A stretch of DNA of 64,000 bases from Sphingomonadales bacterium UBA2683 (GTDB taxonomy: Bacteria; Pseudomonadota; Alphaproteobacteria; Sphingomonadales; Sphingomonadaceae), in NCBI GenBank assembly GCA_002354635.1, contig DELZ01000001.1, positions 170,983-234,982 on the forward strand, written 5' to 3'. Shown one piece after another: positions 33,186 through 41,739 of the stretch. Under the pieces are notes generated by a model, which was not told the DNA's origin, did not search any database, and saw only the letters and a list, made by a program, of their open reading frames with translations. A program made the position numbers and the translations under genes. Each line of letters starts with the position of its first letter. The first letter of the stretch is position 1.

Positions 33186-33539
33186 TCAAAACCCGTGCCA
33201 GACATTGGGCAAATGGACCGGCAAGCGGCGCGGCGCGACCAATATGACGTCGATCCGCGCGTCTTCGCCCTTGGTACAATATTGCGGATAGAGGATTTCC
33301 ACCGCATCGGCGACGCGCTGCAGGCGCTTCAGATCAATCGCCTGCTCCAGATCTTCCAGCTTCGTCCGCGCCTTCACTTCGACGAACGCGACGAGTCCAC
33401 CGCGCCTGGCGACCAGATCAACCTCGCCGCGCGGGGTTCGGACGCGCTCGCCCAATATCCGCCAGCCTTTCAGGCGCAGGAAGCGGGCGGCGGTCTTTTC
33501 CGCTTTTCGCCCCCGCGCTTCCGCAGCCTTGCGGGTCAT
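33186..33539 (-). CDS. yraN: UPF0102 (YraN) nuclease-like protein
   Basis: 117 residues. The restriction-endonuclease-like core is visible: AARFLRLKGWRILGERVRTPRGEVDLVARRGGLVAFVEVKAR with E-x-D and E-V-K as metal ligands, then RLQRVADAVEIL. Function in the cell is uncertain; it is usually found beside rsmI as here, overlapping it by four bases (ATGA). Confidence 0.93.
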   Translation of the reverse strand: MTRKAAEARGRKAEKTAARFLRLKGWRILGERVRTPRGEVDLVARRGGLVAFVEVKARTKLEDLEQAIDLKRLQRVADAVEILYPQYCTKGEDARIDVILVAPRRLPVHLPNVWHGF

Positions 33540-34381
33540 GCCGTACCGTCGGCCTTCCAGCGATTGGCCATTTCATACAGCGCCTTGCGGTCGGTGTTGA
33601 AGCTGCGGGCCACCTCTCCGGCCGCTTTCGAGGCGGGCAGCCTGACCAGCGCCTCCCGCAACGCCGTTTCGATATCCTGCTCGCTGGCCGCTTCCGGCGG
33701 GCCCGGCGGACCGATGATGACGACAATCTCGCCCTTCGGTTTTTCCATGCCATAGCGGTCGGCCAGTTCGCTGAGCGGACCTGCCACGCTTTCCTCGAAC
33801 CGCTTGGTGATTTCGCGAACAACAGCCGCCTTGCGGTCACCGAACACCGCCAGCGCATCGGCGAGCATTGCGCCCAGTCGCGAACCGTTTTCGTAGAATA
33901 TCAGACTGGCGTTGAGCGCCTTCAACGCGCCAAGCGACTCGGTCCGGGCCTTGGTCTTGCTCGGCAGGAAGCCCTCGAACAAAAAGCGGTCGCTGGGCAG
34001 GCCGGACAGCGTCAGGGCGGCGATGGCAGCGCTGGGGCCGGGAATCGTCGTGACATAGAGACCGGCGGCCTGTGCATCGCGGACCAGCTTGTAGCCGGGA
34101 TCGGAGATCAGCGGCGTCCCCGCATCGCTGACCAGTGCGACAATTTTGCATCGAATGGCATCCAAAATGAACGCCCGGTCCGCCGCCGACTTGTGATCGT
34201 TATAGACGACCATCTTTGACTTTTTACCGATGTGATTCAGAAGCTTGCTGGTGACTCTTGTGTCTTCGACCAAGATGATATCGGCAGCGGCGAGCGTGGC
34301 TTCGGCGCGGTGCGACAAATCTCCAAGGTTGCCGATCGGGGTGGCAACGATATAGAGACCGGATTGGGCAGGAGTGGACAT
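33536..34381 (-). CDS. rsmI: 16S rRNA (cytidine-1402-2'-O)-methyltransferase RsmI
   Basis: 281 residues from the ATG at 34381. Opens GLYIVATPIGNLGDLSHRAEATL, with IILVEDTRVTSKLLNHIG, LVSDAGTPLISDPGYKLV and TIPGPSAAIAALTLSGLP: all marks of the RsmI tetrapyrrole-methylase fold. It methylates the ribose of C1402 in 16S rRNA. Its start codon abuts the start of the divergent LppC-like gene (CATATG, 34379-34384), so its promoter must lie inside that gene. Confidence 0.96.
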   Translation of the reverse strand: MSTPAQSGLYIVATPIGNLGDLSHRAEATLAAADIILVEDTRVTSKLLNHIGKKSKMVVYNDHKSAADRAFILDAIRCKIVALVSDAGTPLISDPGYKLVRDAQAAGLYVTTIPGPSAAIAALTLSGLPSDRFLFEGFLPSKTKARTESLGALKALNASLIFYENGSRLGAMLADALAVFGDRKAAVVREITKRFEESVAGPLSELADRYGMEKPKGEIVVIIGPPGPPEAASEQDIETALREALVRLPASKAAGEVARSFNTDRKALYEMANRWKADGTA

Positions 34382-35575
34382 ATGACGGTCATGGCAGACA
34401 AGACGCATCTAGGACAAGATCAAAGCGGGCGACGCCGCCTTCTGAAATGGGCGGGCATATCCGCATTCGCCTTCCTTGCCGGCTGTTCCACGGTCATTCC
34501 GCGGGGCGCAGAGCCGCCGCGCACCGAAACCCCGGCACCGCCTCCGGTCACTGCCGGACTACCCGACGACCAGAAACATCATCGCATCGCCCTGCTGGTG
34601 CCGCTGTCCGGACAAAATGCCGGGATCGGCGAGTCGCTGGCCAATGCGACGACCATGGCGCTGCTTGACACCAAGGCGGAAAATATCCGCATGACCAGCT
34701 ATGACACGGCCAGGGGCATAACTGCCGCCGCGCAAAACGCCATTCGGGACGGCAACAAGCTGATCATCGGCCCGCTGCTCAGCGATAACGTCGTGGCGAC
34801 CGCCAATATCGCCCGCTCGGCCGGTGTACCAATCCTGAGCTTTTCCAACGACAGCGGTGTCGCGGGCAACAATGTCTATATATTGGGCCATATCCCGGCG
34901 CAATCGATCAGCCGCGTTGTGGACTATGCCAGCTCCAAGGGCATGAAACGCTTTGCGGCACTGGTGCCGAACGGGATCTACGGCCAGCGCGCGTCCTCGA
35001 CCATGCTGCGCCATGTCAAGGATGTCGGGGGCACCATGGTGTCGATCCAGACCTTCAACCGCGATTCCCAGTCGATCGAGGCCGCGACCAAGAAACTCGC
35101 CCAAAATGGCGAATTTGAAGCGGTGCTGCTGGCTGACAATGGCGATATGGCGATCAGGGCCGCGCCCTATATTCGCAAGAACGCCAGCGCCACCGCGAAA
35201 ATACTGGGCACGGACCTGTGGAACACGAGCAGCAATCTGGCCGGTGCGCCGTCGATGCGCGGGGCCTGGTTCGCCAGCGTGTCCGACAGCCTGTACAAGC
35301 AATATGCCGACCGCTACCGCGCCCGCTATGGCAAGGCGCCGTTCCGGCTGTCCAGCCTGGGCTATGATTCGGTGCTGCTGACGGTCAAGGTCGCACGCAA
35401 CTGGAAAGTGGGATCACCCTTTCCGATCAACCAGCTGACCGACAAGGGCGGATTCATCGGGCTCGATGGCGTGTTCCGGTTCCAGGCCGACGGCATCTCG
35501 GAGCGCGCGCTCGAAGTGCAGGAGATCCGCACCGGCAGTTTTGCCGTGATTGATCCGGCACCGAAGGGGTTTTGA
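34382..35575 (+). CDS. LppC-like penicillin-binding protein activator
   Basis: 397 residues from the ATG at 34382 (AGGAG seven bases before). A basic RRRLLKWAG and hydrophobic ISAFAFLAGC form a lipoprotein signal. The rest is a periplasmic-binding type I fold: HRIALLVPLSGQNAGIGESLANATTMALLDT, IIGPLLSDNVVATANIAR, and AVLLADNGDMAIRAAPYIRK, typical of LppC/LpoA and leucine-binding-protein relatives. In gammaproteobacteria LpoA activates PBP1a; the alphaproteobacterial role is less clear. The longer frame upstream overlaps rsmI and is not used. Confidence 0.88.
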   Translation: MTVMADKTHLGQDQSGRRRLLKWAGISAFAFLAGCSTVIPRGAEPPRTETPAPPPVTAGLPDDQKHHRIALLVPLSGQNAGIGESLANATTMALLDTKAENIRMTSYDTARGITAAAQNAIRDGNKLIIGPLLSDNVVATANIARSAGVPILSFSNDSGVAGNNVYILGHIPAQSISRVVDYASSKGMKRFAALVPNGIYGQRASSTMLRHVKDVGGTMVSIQTFNRDSQSIEAATKKLAQNGEFEAVLLADNGDMAIRAAPYIRKNASATAKILGTDLWNTSSNLAGAPSMRGAWFASVSDSLYKQYADRYRARYGKAPFRLSSLGYDSVLLTVKVARNWKVGSPFPINQLTDKGGFIGLDGVFRFQADGISERALEVQEIRTGSFAVIDPAPKGF

Positions 35576-35584
35576 TCGGTTCAT

Positions 35585-35656
35585 GCTTCGCACCTGATGC
35601 GGAGCCCGACTCCATCGGGGGCTGATTAACGACAGCGCTCCGCATCAAGTGCGGAG
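35585..35656 (+). repeat. GCTCCGCAC palindrome pair
   Basis: GCTTCGCACCTGATGCGGAG(C) at 35585-35605 and GCTCCGCATCAAGTGCGGAG at 35637-35656 form an inverted doublet 31 bases apart, between the convergent LppC and fsa genes. The spacing equals that of the doublet at 22667. Confidence 0.75.
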
Positions 35657-35663
35657 TAAAACG

Positions 35664-36317
35664 TCAACCGATATTCTGGCCCGTATCTTTCCAGTCCTTC
35701 AGGAAGCCCTCGATCCCCTTGTCGGTCAGGACATGCTTGAACAGGCTGCGGATGACGGCGGGCGGCATCGTCGCCACGTCGGCGCCGATCCGGGCTGATT
35801 CCAGCACGTGGATCGGGTGGCGGATCGAAGCGACCAGAATTTCGGTCTCGAACGCATAATTGTCATAGATTAGGCGGATATCCTCGATCAGCGTCATGCC
35901 GTCGAGGCCGTTGTCATCGTGCCGGCCGACAAAGGGGGAAATGAAGGTTGCGCCCGCTTTGGCCGCGAGCAACGCCTGATTGGCCGAAAAACAAAGCGTC
36001 ACATTGACCATCGTGCCTTCGCCGGTCAGCGCCTTGCAAGTCTTCAGTCCGTCGATGGTCAGCGGCACCTTGATCGCGATATTGTCGGCGATCTTGCGGA
36101 GCACTTCCGCCTCTTTCATCATCGTTTCATGATCGAGCGCGACCACTTCGGCCGAGACGGGGCCATCGGTCAGGCCGCAGATTTCCTTGGTCACCTCCAT
36201 GATGTCCCGACCCGATTTCTTGATCAGCGACGGGTTGGTGGTAACGCCATCGACCATGCCGGTCGCAGCGAGGTCGGCGATTTCCGCGGTATCGGCGGTA
36301 TCAACGAAGAATTTCAT
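35664..36317 (-). CDS. fsa: Fructose-6-phosphate aldolase / transaldolase-like (Fsa/TalC)
   Basis: 217 residues, the short form of the family. MKFFVDTADTAEI, GVTTNPSLIKKSG, the Schiff-base lysine in NIAIKVPLT, and FISPFVGRHDDNG are all in place. It may split fructose 6-phosphate or act as transaldolase; the short TalC class does either. The frame extends upstream to 36977 without a credible start. The gap to the serine hydrolase holds the operator at 36511. Confidence 0.92.
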   Translation of the reverse strand: MKFFVDTADTAEIADLAATGMVDGVTTNPSLIKKSGRDIMEVTKEICGLTDGPVSAEVVALDHETMMKEAEVLRKIADNIAIKVPLTIDGLKTCKALTGEGTMVNVTLCFSANQALLAAKAGATFISPFVGRHDDNGLDGMTLIEDIRLIYDNYAFETEILVASIRHPIHVLESARIGADVATMPPAVIRSLFKHVLTDKGIEGFLKDWKDTGQNIG

Positions 36318-36510
36318 CGGTCTGGCTCCAGAAACAAGGAATAAGGCGGCCTTCGGCAATTGCCTATCCGCTTTCCCCGCGGCGCGAAACTGCCACCCGG
36401 TCCTTTCCGGCAGAAAGCTGTGGATAAAGTGGGGGAAAATTTGCGCCTGAGCCAGCGCGAGCGGTTTGTGACGCCGGCAGGCCTTGTATTTGGCAAAAGT
36501 CCTGCTAGTG

Positions 36511-36524
36511 ACTACAAGTGTAGT
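36511..36524 (+). promoter_or_regulatory. BlaI/CopY-like operator
   Basis: ACTAC-AAGT-GTAGT is a perfect palindrome containing TACA-N2-TGTA, the core bound by BlaI/MecI/CopY-family repressors (the mec operator reads ACTACA-N2-TGTAGT). It lies 21 bases before the start of the beta-lactamase-fold gene, just upstream of its AGGAG site, so it probably overlaps the transcription start. No blaI gene is in this window. Confidence 0.5.
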
Positions 36525-36545
36525 TGAATAGGAGCGAAGCGGAAA

Positions 36546-37913
36546 ATGCGTCTTGTGACCCTGAGTGCGATAGCCATGCTGGCCAGTTTTCCCGCCGCCA
36601 CGCAGGCGCAAACAGACCCGCCTGCCCTGGCCAATGATCAGCGAGTAACGGCGCAAACCGAAGAAGCGCAACTTCTGGCTCTCGAGCAGACGGCGCAGCA
36701 ATCCCAGGCAGATGCAGTGGCCGAGTTCGAGAAGGAACGATTTGCCCCATCCTACAAGGCAGCGACGACGGCGGAAGCCCGGCGCAGCCTGCTGGAAAAA
36801 ATTCGCACCGCTGCCGCACAGGCCGGAGGAGTCGGGATCGACCGGGACGACGACGGCTATGTCCTCACATTCGAGGGACCCGCAACCTATCTGGTCCGCG
36901 TTTCCCTGGCCGAGGAGCCGTCCTATGCGATTACCGCCCTGTCGATCGAACAGATGAAAGAGGCAGCCACTCTGCAACCGGCCAGGCTGGAAGCCCAGAT
37001 TGACTCGCTAATGACCGAAGCCGGCGGGTCGGGAATTGCCTATGTGATGATCGACGACAAAGTAGCGCTGGAAAAAGCCTATGGCACGGCCAATGCTGCT
37101 CTGGGCACGGCCAACAGGATAGATACCATTTTCGGAATAGGTTCCCGGCCGATCGATTTTACCACCGCGGCGATCTATCTTCTCGAGCAGCGCGGCAAAT
37201 TGTCGCAGGATGACAGTCTCGACACATATTTTCCCGATGCGCCCGCCGATCGCGCTAACATGACAATCCGCCAGATGCTGACCGGCCAGTCCGGACTGCC
37301 AGATTTTCCTGCCAATGAAAGCGACCGGGATGCCGACCTTGGCTGGATTGATCGAACCGAGCTGGAACGACGCACCATGGCCACGGACCTTCTGTTTGCA
37401 CCGGGCAACGGCAAGGCCCATTCGCATTGGGCCTTCGGGTTGCTCGCGGCGATTGTCGAGCGGGTAAGCGGCCAGGGCTATTATCCCTTCCTCCGTGAGA
37501 ATTTCTTCGGCCCGGCGGGGATGCAGCGGACAGGGAATTACGGCGAGAGCCGCGACCTGAAGTTGACCGATTTTGCTGCGGGAGGCGGCATGCAGGTCGG
37601 CCTGCCCAATATCCCGCCAAACTGGGGACCGACGTCATGGCTGGTGATGGGCAGTGGCGGCATGTATTCGACGCTTGGCGATCTACGGCGCTTCTACAAT
37701 CTGATAACGCAGGGCGACTTGCTCGAGCCGAACTATCGCGACCATTTTCTGGCGACCAGGGCCAATCTGGATGGCTCCGACCGGGGCTTCGAATTGTTCA
37801 GCTTCGCGGACGAAGAGCGCAGCGACCAGGCCTATGTGTTTCTCAACAACGGAGGTCCAAAGGCGATGCGCACGCTGATGCGCCCGTTGATGAACTTGCT
37901 GAAGGAACATTAG
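36546..37913 (+). CDS. Beta-lactamase-fold protein lacking catalytic residues
   Basis: 455 residues with a signal peptide (ASFPAATQAQ). An N-terminal extension of ~150 residues precedes a serine-hydrolase domain of the class C beta-lactamase/esterase type. At the active site FGIGSRPIDFTTAA, serine 200 is kept, but the lysine of S-x-x-K is isoleucine 203. The second motif Y-x-N is H292-S-H294. The downstream fold marks LLAAIVERVSGQGYYPFLRENFFGPAGM are normal. It is therefore unlikely to hydrolyse beta-lactams by the standard route. It lies behind a BlaI/CopY-like operator. Confidence 0.82.
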   Translation: MRLVTLSAIAMLASFPAATQAQTDPPALANDQRVTAQTEEAQLLALEQTAQQSQADAVAEFEKERFAPSYKAATTAEARRSLLEKIRTAAAQAGGVGIDRDDDGYVLTFEGPATYLVRVSLAEEPSYAITALSIEQMKEAATLQPARLEAQIDSLMTEAGGSGIAYVMIDDKVALEKAYGTANAALGTANRIDTIFGIGSRPIDFTTAAIYLLEQRGKLSQDDSLDTYFPDAPADRANMTIRQMLTGQSGLPDFPANESDRDADLGWIDRTELERRTMATDLLFAPGNGKAHSHWAFGLLAAIVERVSGQGYYPFLRENFFGPAGMQRTGNYGESRDLKLTDFAAGGGMQVGLPNIPPNWGPTSWLVMGSGGMYSTLGDLRRFYNLITQGDLLEPNYRDHFLATRANLDGSDRGFELFSFADEERSDQAYVFLNNGGPKAMRTLMRPLMNLLKEH

Positions 37914-38022
37914 GCGGGACAGACAAGAGGTGGGTCAGGATTACGATGACCGCACAGTTTTGGGGTAGCATCGGAGGATATTTCTGATTAGGTGACCGTT
38001 TTCGCCGGTATAAGGTTCAGCA

Positions 38023-38715
38023 ATGCCAGCACTTCTTCGACTTATTGCTGCTCCGGCGGTTCTGCTTGCCGCGCAGGCTCTTTTTGTTGATCCTGCCGTT
38101 GCGCGCGATGACGAGGCCCAGCTGTGGATATTGCCCACCGCAAAAATCCCGCTGAATCCCGATTTGGCGGTGATTGCCGAGAGCGGCATCCGCTACAGCG
38201 AAAGCGCGGACGGGCTGGCGCAGATATTTGCGCGGGCTTCGCTGCAGGTGAAAGTTGCCGACGATCTCTCCTTCGCGCTCGGCTATGGCCATTTTCAGAA
38301 TTACAAGGCCCATCGCCGGTCGGGTACCGAGGAACGGGCGTTCCAGCAGTTGAACTGGGCAATGGGCAAGACGGCAGGCGGCGAATGGAGCAGTCGCACC
38401 CGACTCGAGGAACGGATGTTCAGCGGATCGGACCGCGTCGAATTCCGCTTCCGCGAACGGATCGGCTTTCGCGGCAAACCAATCGGCAACAGCGGCATCC
38501 GGCCGGATTTCAGCGGTGAATTGCTGCTCAACCTGAACCGGACAGGCAGCGGCCAGTCCGCCGGCATCAATTCCATCCGCGGCAAAGCCGGACTATCGGC
38601 GCCGCTCGCCGAGCATCTCGACATTTCACTGGCCTATATGGGGCTCTATGTCCCGCGCTCCGGAGAGGACCGCATGCTGCACATCGCGATTACCGGCATG
38701 ACCTACCACTTCTGA
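38023..38715 (+). CDS. DUF2490 outer-membrane-like protein
   Basis: 230 residues with a signal peptide (ending DPAVARD). The pattern DEAQLWILPTAKIPLNPDLAV and the alternating strands EWSSRTRLEERMF, RVEFRFRERIGFRG, ending in ITGMTYHF (terminal Phe) are those of DUF2490, a predicted small beta-barrel. Function unknown. It is tail-to-tail with the DUF4197 gene, nine bases away. Confidence 0.75.
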   Translation: MPALLRLIAAPAVLLAAQALFVDPAVARDDEAQLWILPTAKIPLNPDLAVIAESGIRYSESADGLAQIFARASLQVKVADDLSFALGYGHFQNYKAHRRSGTEERAFQQLNWAMGKTAGGEWSSRTRLEERMFSGSDRVEFRFRERIGFRGKPIGNSGIRPDFSGELLLNLNRTGSGQSAGINSIRGKAGLSAPLAEHLDISLAYMGLYVPRSGEDRMLHIAITGMTYHF

Positions 38716-38724
38716 CTTCTGGTA

Positions 38725-39405
38725 TCAGAAGGCTTTTCCTGCTCCGAGAACCGCGATCAGCAGGGGATCATTGGTGGTGCGCGGATTGGTCCGGATGGCC
38801 TCTTCCTGGGCACCGATGGACCTGTAAATCGCATCATTGACCTTGTTGGTCACATCGCGGCTGATGCCGGTAAAATCAACATTGGTGGCTTGCGACAGCA
38901 CAAGATTGATAATCTCGTTGTCGAATAGTCTGAGGCCACTGCCTATGCCCGGCAGCATACGCTCGACCAATGTATTGCCCAACTGGCCCTGCAGCAGCGC
39001 GGTGGCTGCGCGCGGGCCGCCATTGATGATCGCCACAGCGTCCGAGATACTCATGTTGCGGATGGTTTCGGCCACGATCGGCGCCGCCAGTTCCGCACCT
39101 TTTTCCGCTGCGCGGTTAACCTGCTTCAGCAACCGGTCCTGGACCGGCTTCGAGCGCAGCAAGGCGGTTGCGATGCCCGTCACCCGCGAACCGCCGAGCG
39201 AATCGGGTACCGCGATACGGGCCACCTGGCTGTCGAAGAAACCGTTCGGCTGGAGCAGCTGGGCAAAGGCATTTTGTGACGAGATGGTCAGCAGCCGCTT
39301 GACCGCTTCGGTCAAGCTCAGGCCCGGCAGGCTCGAACAGCCCGGCAAAGCAAGCAATCCGGCGGCAGCGCCCAGGCCCAGAACCGACCTGCGATGATAG
39401 TTCAT
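38725..39405 (-). CDS. DUF4197 lipoprotein
   Basis: 226 residues with a signal containing RR and a lipobox (GLLALPGC). The mature part SLTEAVKRLLTISSQNAFAQL, IPDSLGG-like IAVPDSLGGSRV, and FTGISRDVTNKVNDAIYRSIGAQEEAIR is the constant DUF4197 pattern. Function is unknown; the protein is mostly helical and periplasmic. It is divergent from priA, 59 bases away. Confidence 0.82.
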   Translation of the reverse strand: MNYHRRSVLGLGAAAGLLALPGCSSLPGLSLTEAVKRLLTISSQNAFAQLLQPNGFFDSQVARIAVPDSLGGSRVTGIATALLRSKPVQDRLLKQVNRAAEKGAELAAPIVAETIRNMSISDAVAIINGGPRAATALLQGQLGNTLVERMLPGIGSGLRLFDNEIINLVLSQATNVDFTGISRDVTNKVNDAIYRSIGAQEEAIRTNPRTTNDPLLIAVLGAGKAF

Positions 39406-39464
39406 TGAGTCTCTCCTGTTTTCGCCAAAGCAGCAATGACGAATGATGATAAGCTGCCTATAGC

Positions 39465-41636
39465 ATGAATATGAATCGCGTTCGTGTACTCCTCCTTAAC
39501 GCCGCTCTGGGTCCGCTCGATTACCGTGTTCCGGAGGGTATGCAGGTCGAACCGGGTTCGGTCGTGATAGCGCCACTTGGTCCGCGCAAGCTTCCCGGCG
39601 TCGTGTGGGAAGCCGAAAGCTTTCCGGTCGAGGAAATCGATCCGAAGAAATTGCGCCCGCTGCTGGAACTGCGCGATGTCCCCCCGCTCCGGGCGCCGTT
39701 GCGGCGGCTGATCGAGTGGACCGCAGATTATTATTTTGCCTCGCCGGCAGCGGTGCTGCGGATGGTGCTCTCGAGCGGTGCAGCTTTTGCCGACAACCGG
39801 CCGATCAGCGAATATCGGTTGAACGGGACACTTCCGGACCGGATAACGCCACAACGTCAGCAAGCGCTGGAAAAGCTGGCCAATGTGCAGGGCACGATCA
39901 GCGAACTGGCCCATAAGGCGGGCGTATCGGTGGCCGTGATCCGGGGACTCGAAAAGCTGGGAGTTTTTGACCGGGAAGCGGTGTCTCCCTTCGCTGTCAC
40001 CGCCGATCCCTCACCCGATTTCGGCGCGGTCGATCTCAGCGACGATCAGCAGAATGTCAGCAAAATTCTGATCGACGCGGTAAGCGCCGCAAAATTCAGA
40101 CCCTTTCTGCTCGACGGGGTAACAGGATCGGGCAAGACCGAGGTCTATTTCGAGGCAATTGCGGAAGCCTTGCGGCAGGAGAAGCAGGTTCTGGTGCTGC
40201 TGCCGGAAATTGCCCTGACCGAGCCGTTTCTTGATCGTTTCGAAGCGCGGTTCGGCGCCGAACCGCTGGCGTGGCATAGCGGCATGAAACAGTCGGAACG
40301 CAAGAAGAACTGGCGGGCGCTAGCGGAAGGCACGGCGAAGGTCATCGTCGGCGCCCGCTCCGCGCTGTTTCTGCCTTATGCCAATCTCGGCCTGATCATC
40401 GTCGACGAGGCGCACGAAACCAGCTTCAAGCAGGAGGATGGCGTCCGCTATCATGCCCGCGATGTCGCGGTCATGCGCGGGCTCTACGAACAGATTCCGG
40501 TGATTCTTGCTTCGGCCACACCGGCGATCGAGAGCCAGCACCAAGTCGAACAGGGTAATTACGAGCTGCTCGAGCTGCCTGCACGTTTTGGCGGAGCGAC
40601 GATGCCGGATATCGAGGCGCTGGACCTGACGCAGGATGTGCCGCCGCGCGGCAACTGGCTGGCCCCGACGCTGGTCAACGCGCTGGAAGAAAACCTCGAT
40701 CGCGGCGAGCAATCTCTTTTGTTCCTCAACCGAAGGGGCTTTGCACCGTTGACGCTGTGCCGGACCTGCGGCCACCGGATCGACTGTCCCAATTGCACTG
40801 CCTGGATGGTCGAGCATCGCCTGACCCGCCGCCTCGCCTGCCATCATTGCGGCCATGTCATGCCGATCCCGGAAAAATGCCCCGAATGCGGTGACGAAGA
40901 CAGTCTGGTTGCCTGCGGCCCCGGGGTTGAGCGAATCTGCGACGAGGTCAAGATGCTGTTTCCGCAGGCACGAACGGCGATTGTCACCTCGGACACGATC
41001 TGGTCGCCGCAGCGCGCTGCCGATTTTGTTCACCAGATGGAGACCGGCGCGATCGATATCGTGGTCGGGACGCAGCTGGTGACCAAGGGCTACCATTTTC
41101 CCAATCTCACGCTGGTCGGCGTGGTGGACGCGGATATCGGGCTGGAGGGCGGCGACCTGCGCGCCGCCGAGCGCAGTTTCCAACAGATCGCGCAGGTTGC
41201 AGGACGGGCCGGGCGAGCGGAAAAACCGGGTCGGGTCTACGTCCAGACCCGGATGCCGAACGCACCAGTGATCCAGGCCCTGATCAAAAATGACCGTGAG
41301 GGCTTTTATGCCGCCGAAATCGACGCGCGGCGCCAGGCCCTGGCCCCGCCCTTCGCGCGCTGGGCGGCGATCATTGTCTCGTCCGAGGACAATAAGGAAG
41401 CAATGGAGACGGCGCGGCTGATCGGTCAGACAGCGCCGAAACTTGACGGATTCTCGGTCTATGGCCCGGCCCCTGCCCCGCTGGCAATGCTGCGCGGGCG
41501 GCATCGGCACCGGTTGCTGGTCCATGCGCTGCGCTCCGTGGATCTGCAGAATATCATGCGCGACTGGCTGGAAAAGCTGGAATGGCCGCGTGCTGTGCGC
41601 GTCGGCGTCGATGTCGACCCCTATAGTTTTGTTTAG
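39465..41636 (+). CDS. priA: Primosomal helicase PriA
   Basis: 723 residues. N-terminal 3' DNA-binding domain (RVLLLNAALGPLDYRVPEG), then helicase core with Walker A GVTGSGKTEV, Walker B VDEAHETS, and zinc pairs CRTCGHRIDCPNC, CHHCGH and CPECGDE. Motifs for strand separation (ASATPAIES, VGTQLVTKGYHFPNLTLVGVVDAD, QVAGRAGRAE) are intact. It restarts replication at stalled forks. The start at 39465 has no ribosome site; an ATG two codons later is the alternative. Confidence 0.96.
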   Translation: MNMNRVRVLLLNAALGPLDYRVPEGMQVEPGSVVIAPLGPRKLPGVVWEAESFPVEEIDPKKLRPLLELRDVPPLRAPLRRLIEWTADYYFASPAAVLRMVLSSGAAFADNRPISEYRLNGTLPDRITPQRQQALEKLANVQGTISELAHKAGVSVAVIRGLEKLGVFDREAVSPFAVTADPSPDFGAVDLSDDQQNVSKILIDAVSAAKFRPFLLDGVTGSGKTEVYFEAIAEALRQEKQVLVLLPEIALTEPFLDRFEARFGAEPLAWHSGMKQSERKKNWRALAEGTAKVIVGARSALFLPYANLGLIIVDEAHETSFKQEDGVRYHARDVAVMRGLYEQIPVILASATPAIESQHQVEQGNYELLELPARFGGATMPDIEALDLTQDVPPRGNWLAPTLVNALEENLDRGEQSLLFLNRRGFAPLTLCRTCGHRIDCPNCTAWMVEHRLTRRLACHHCGHVMPIPEKCPECGDEDSLVACGPGVERICDEVKMLFPQARTAIVTSDTIWSPQRAADFVHQMETGAIDIVVGTQLVTKGYHFPNLTLVGVVDADIGLEGGDLRAAERSFQQIAQVAGRAGRAEKPGRVYVQTRMPNAPVIQALIKNDREGFYAAEIDARRQALAPPFARWAAIIVSSEDNKEAMETARLIGQTAPKLDGFSVYGPAPAPLAMLRGRHRHRLLVHALRSVDLQNIMRDWLEKLEWPRAVRVGVDVDPYSFV

Positions 41637-41644
41637 GCAAATGT

Positions 41645-41714
41645 GCTCCACACTTGATGCGGAGCTTCGGGTTGAGTAGCGCTCGTTCCACACAGGGCTC
41701 CGCATCGGGGGCTC
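41645..41714 (+). repeat. GCTCCGCAC palindrome pair, right copy decayed
   Basis: GCTCCACACTTGATGCGGAG(C) at 41645-41665 and a decayed GGGCTCCGCATCGGGGGCTC at 41695-41714, between priA and the protease gene. Same 29-31 base spacing as the other doublets. Confidence 0.65.
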
Positions 41715-41739
41715 GATACACAGAATTGAAGGTCGCTCC

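Noticed and set aside
36314..36496. A 60-codon frame on the minus strand upstream of fsa
   Set aside because: Arginine/proline-rich composition typical of non-coding GC-rich DNA, with no family resemblance.
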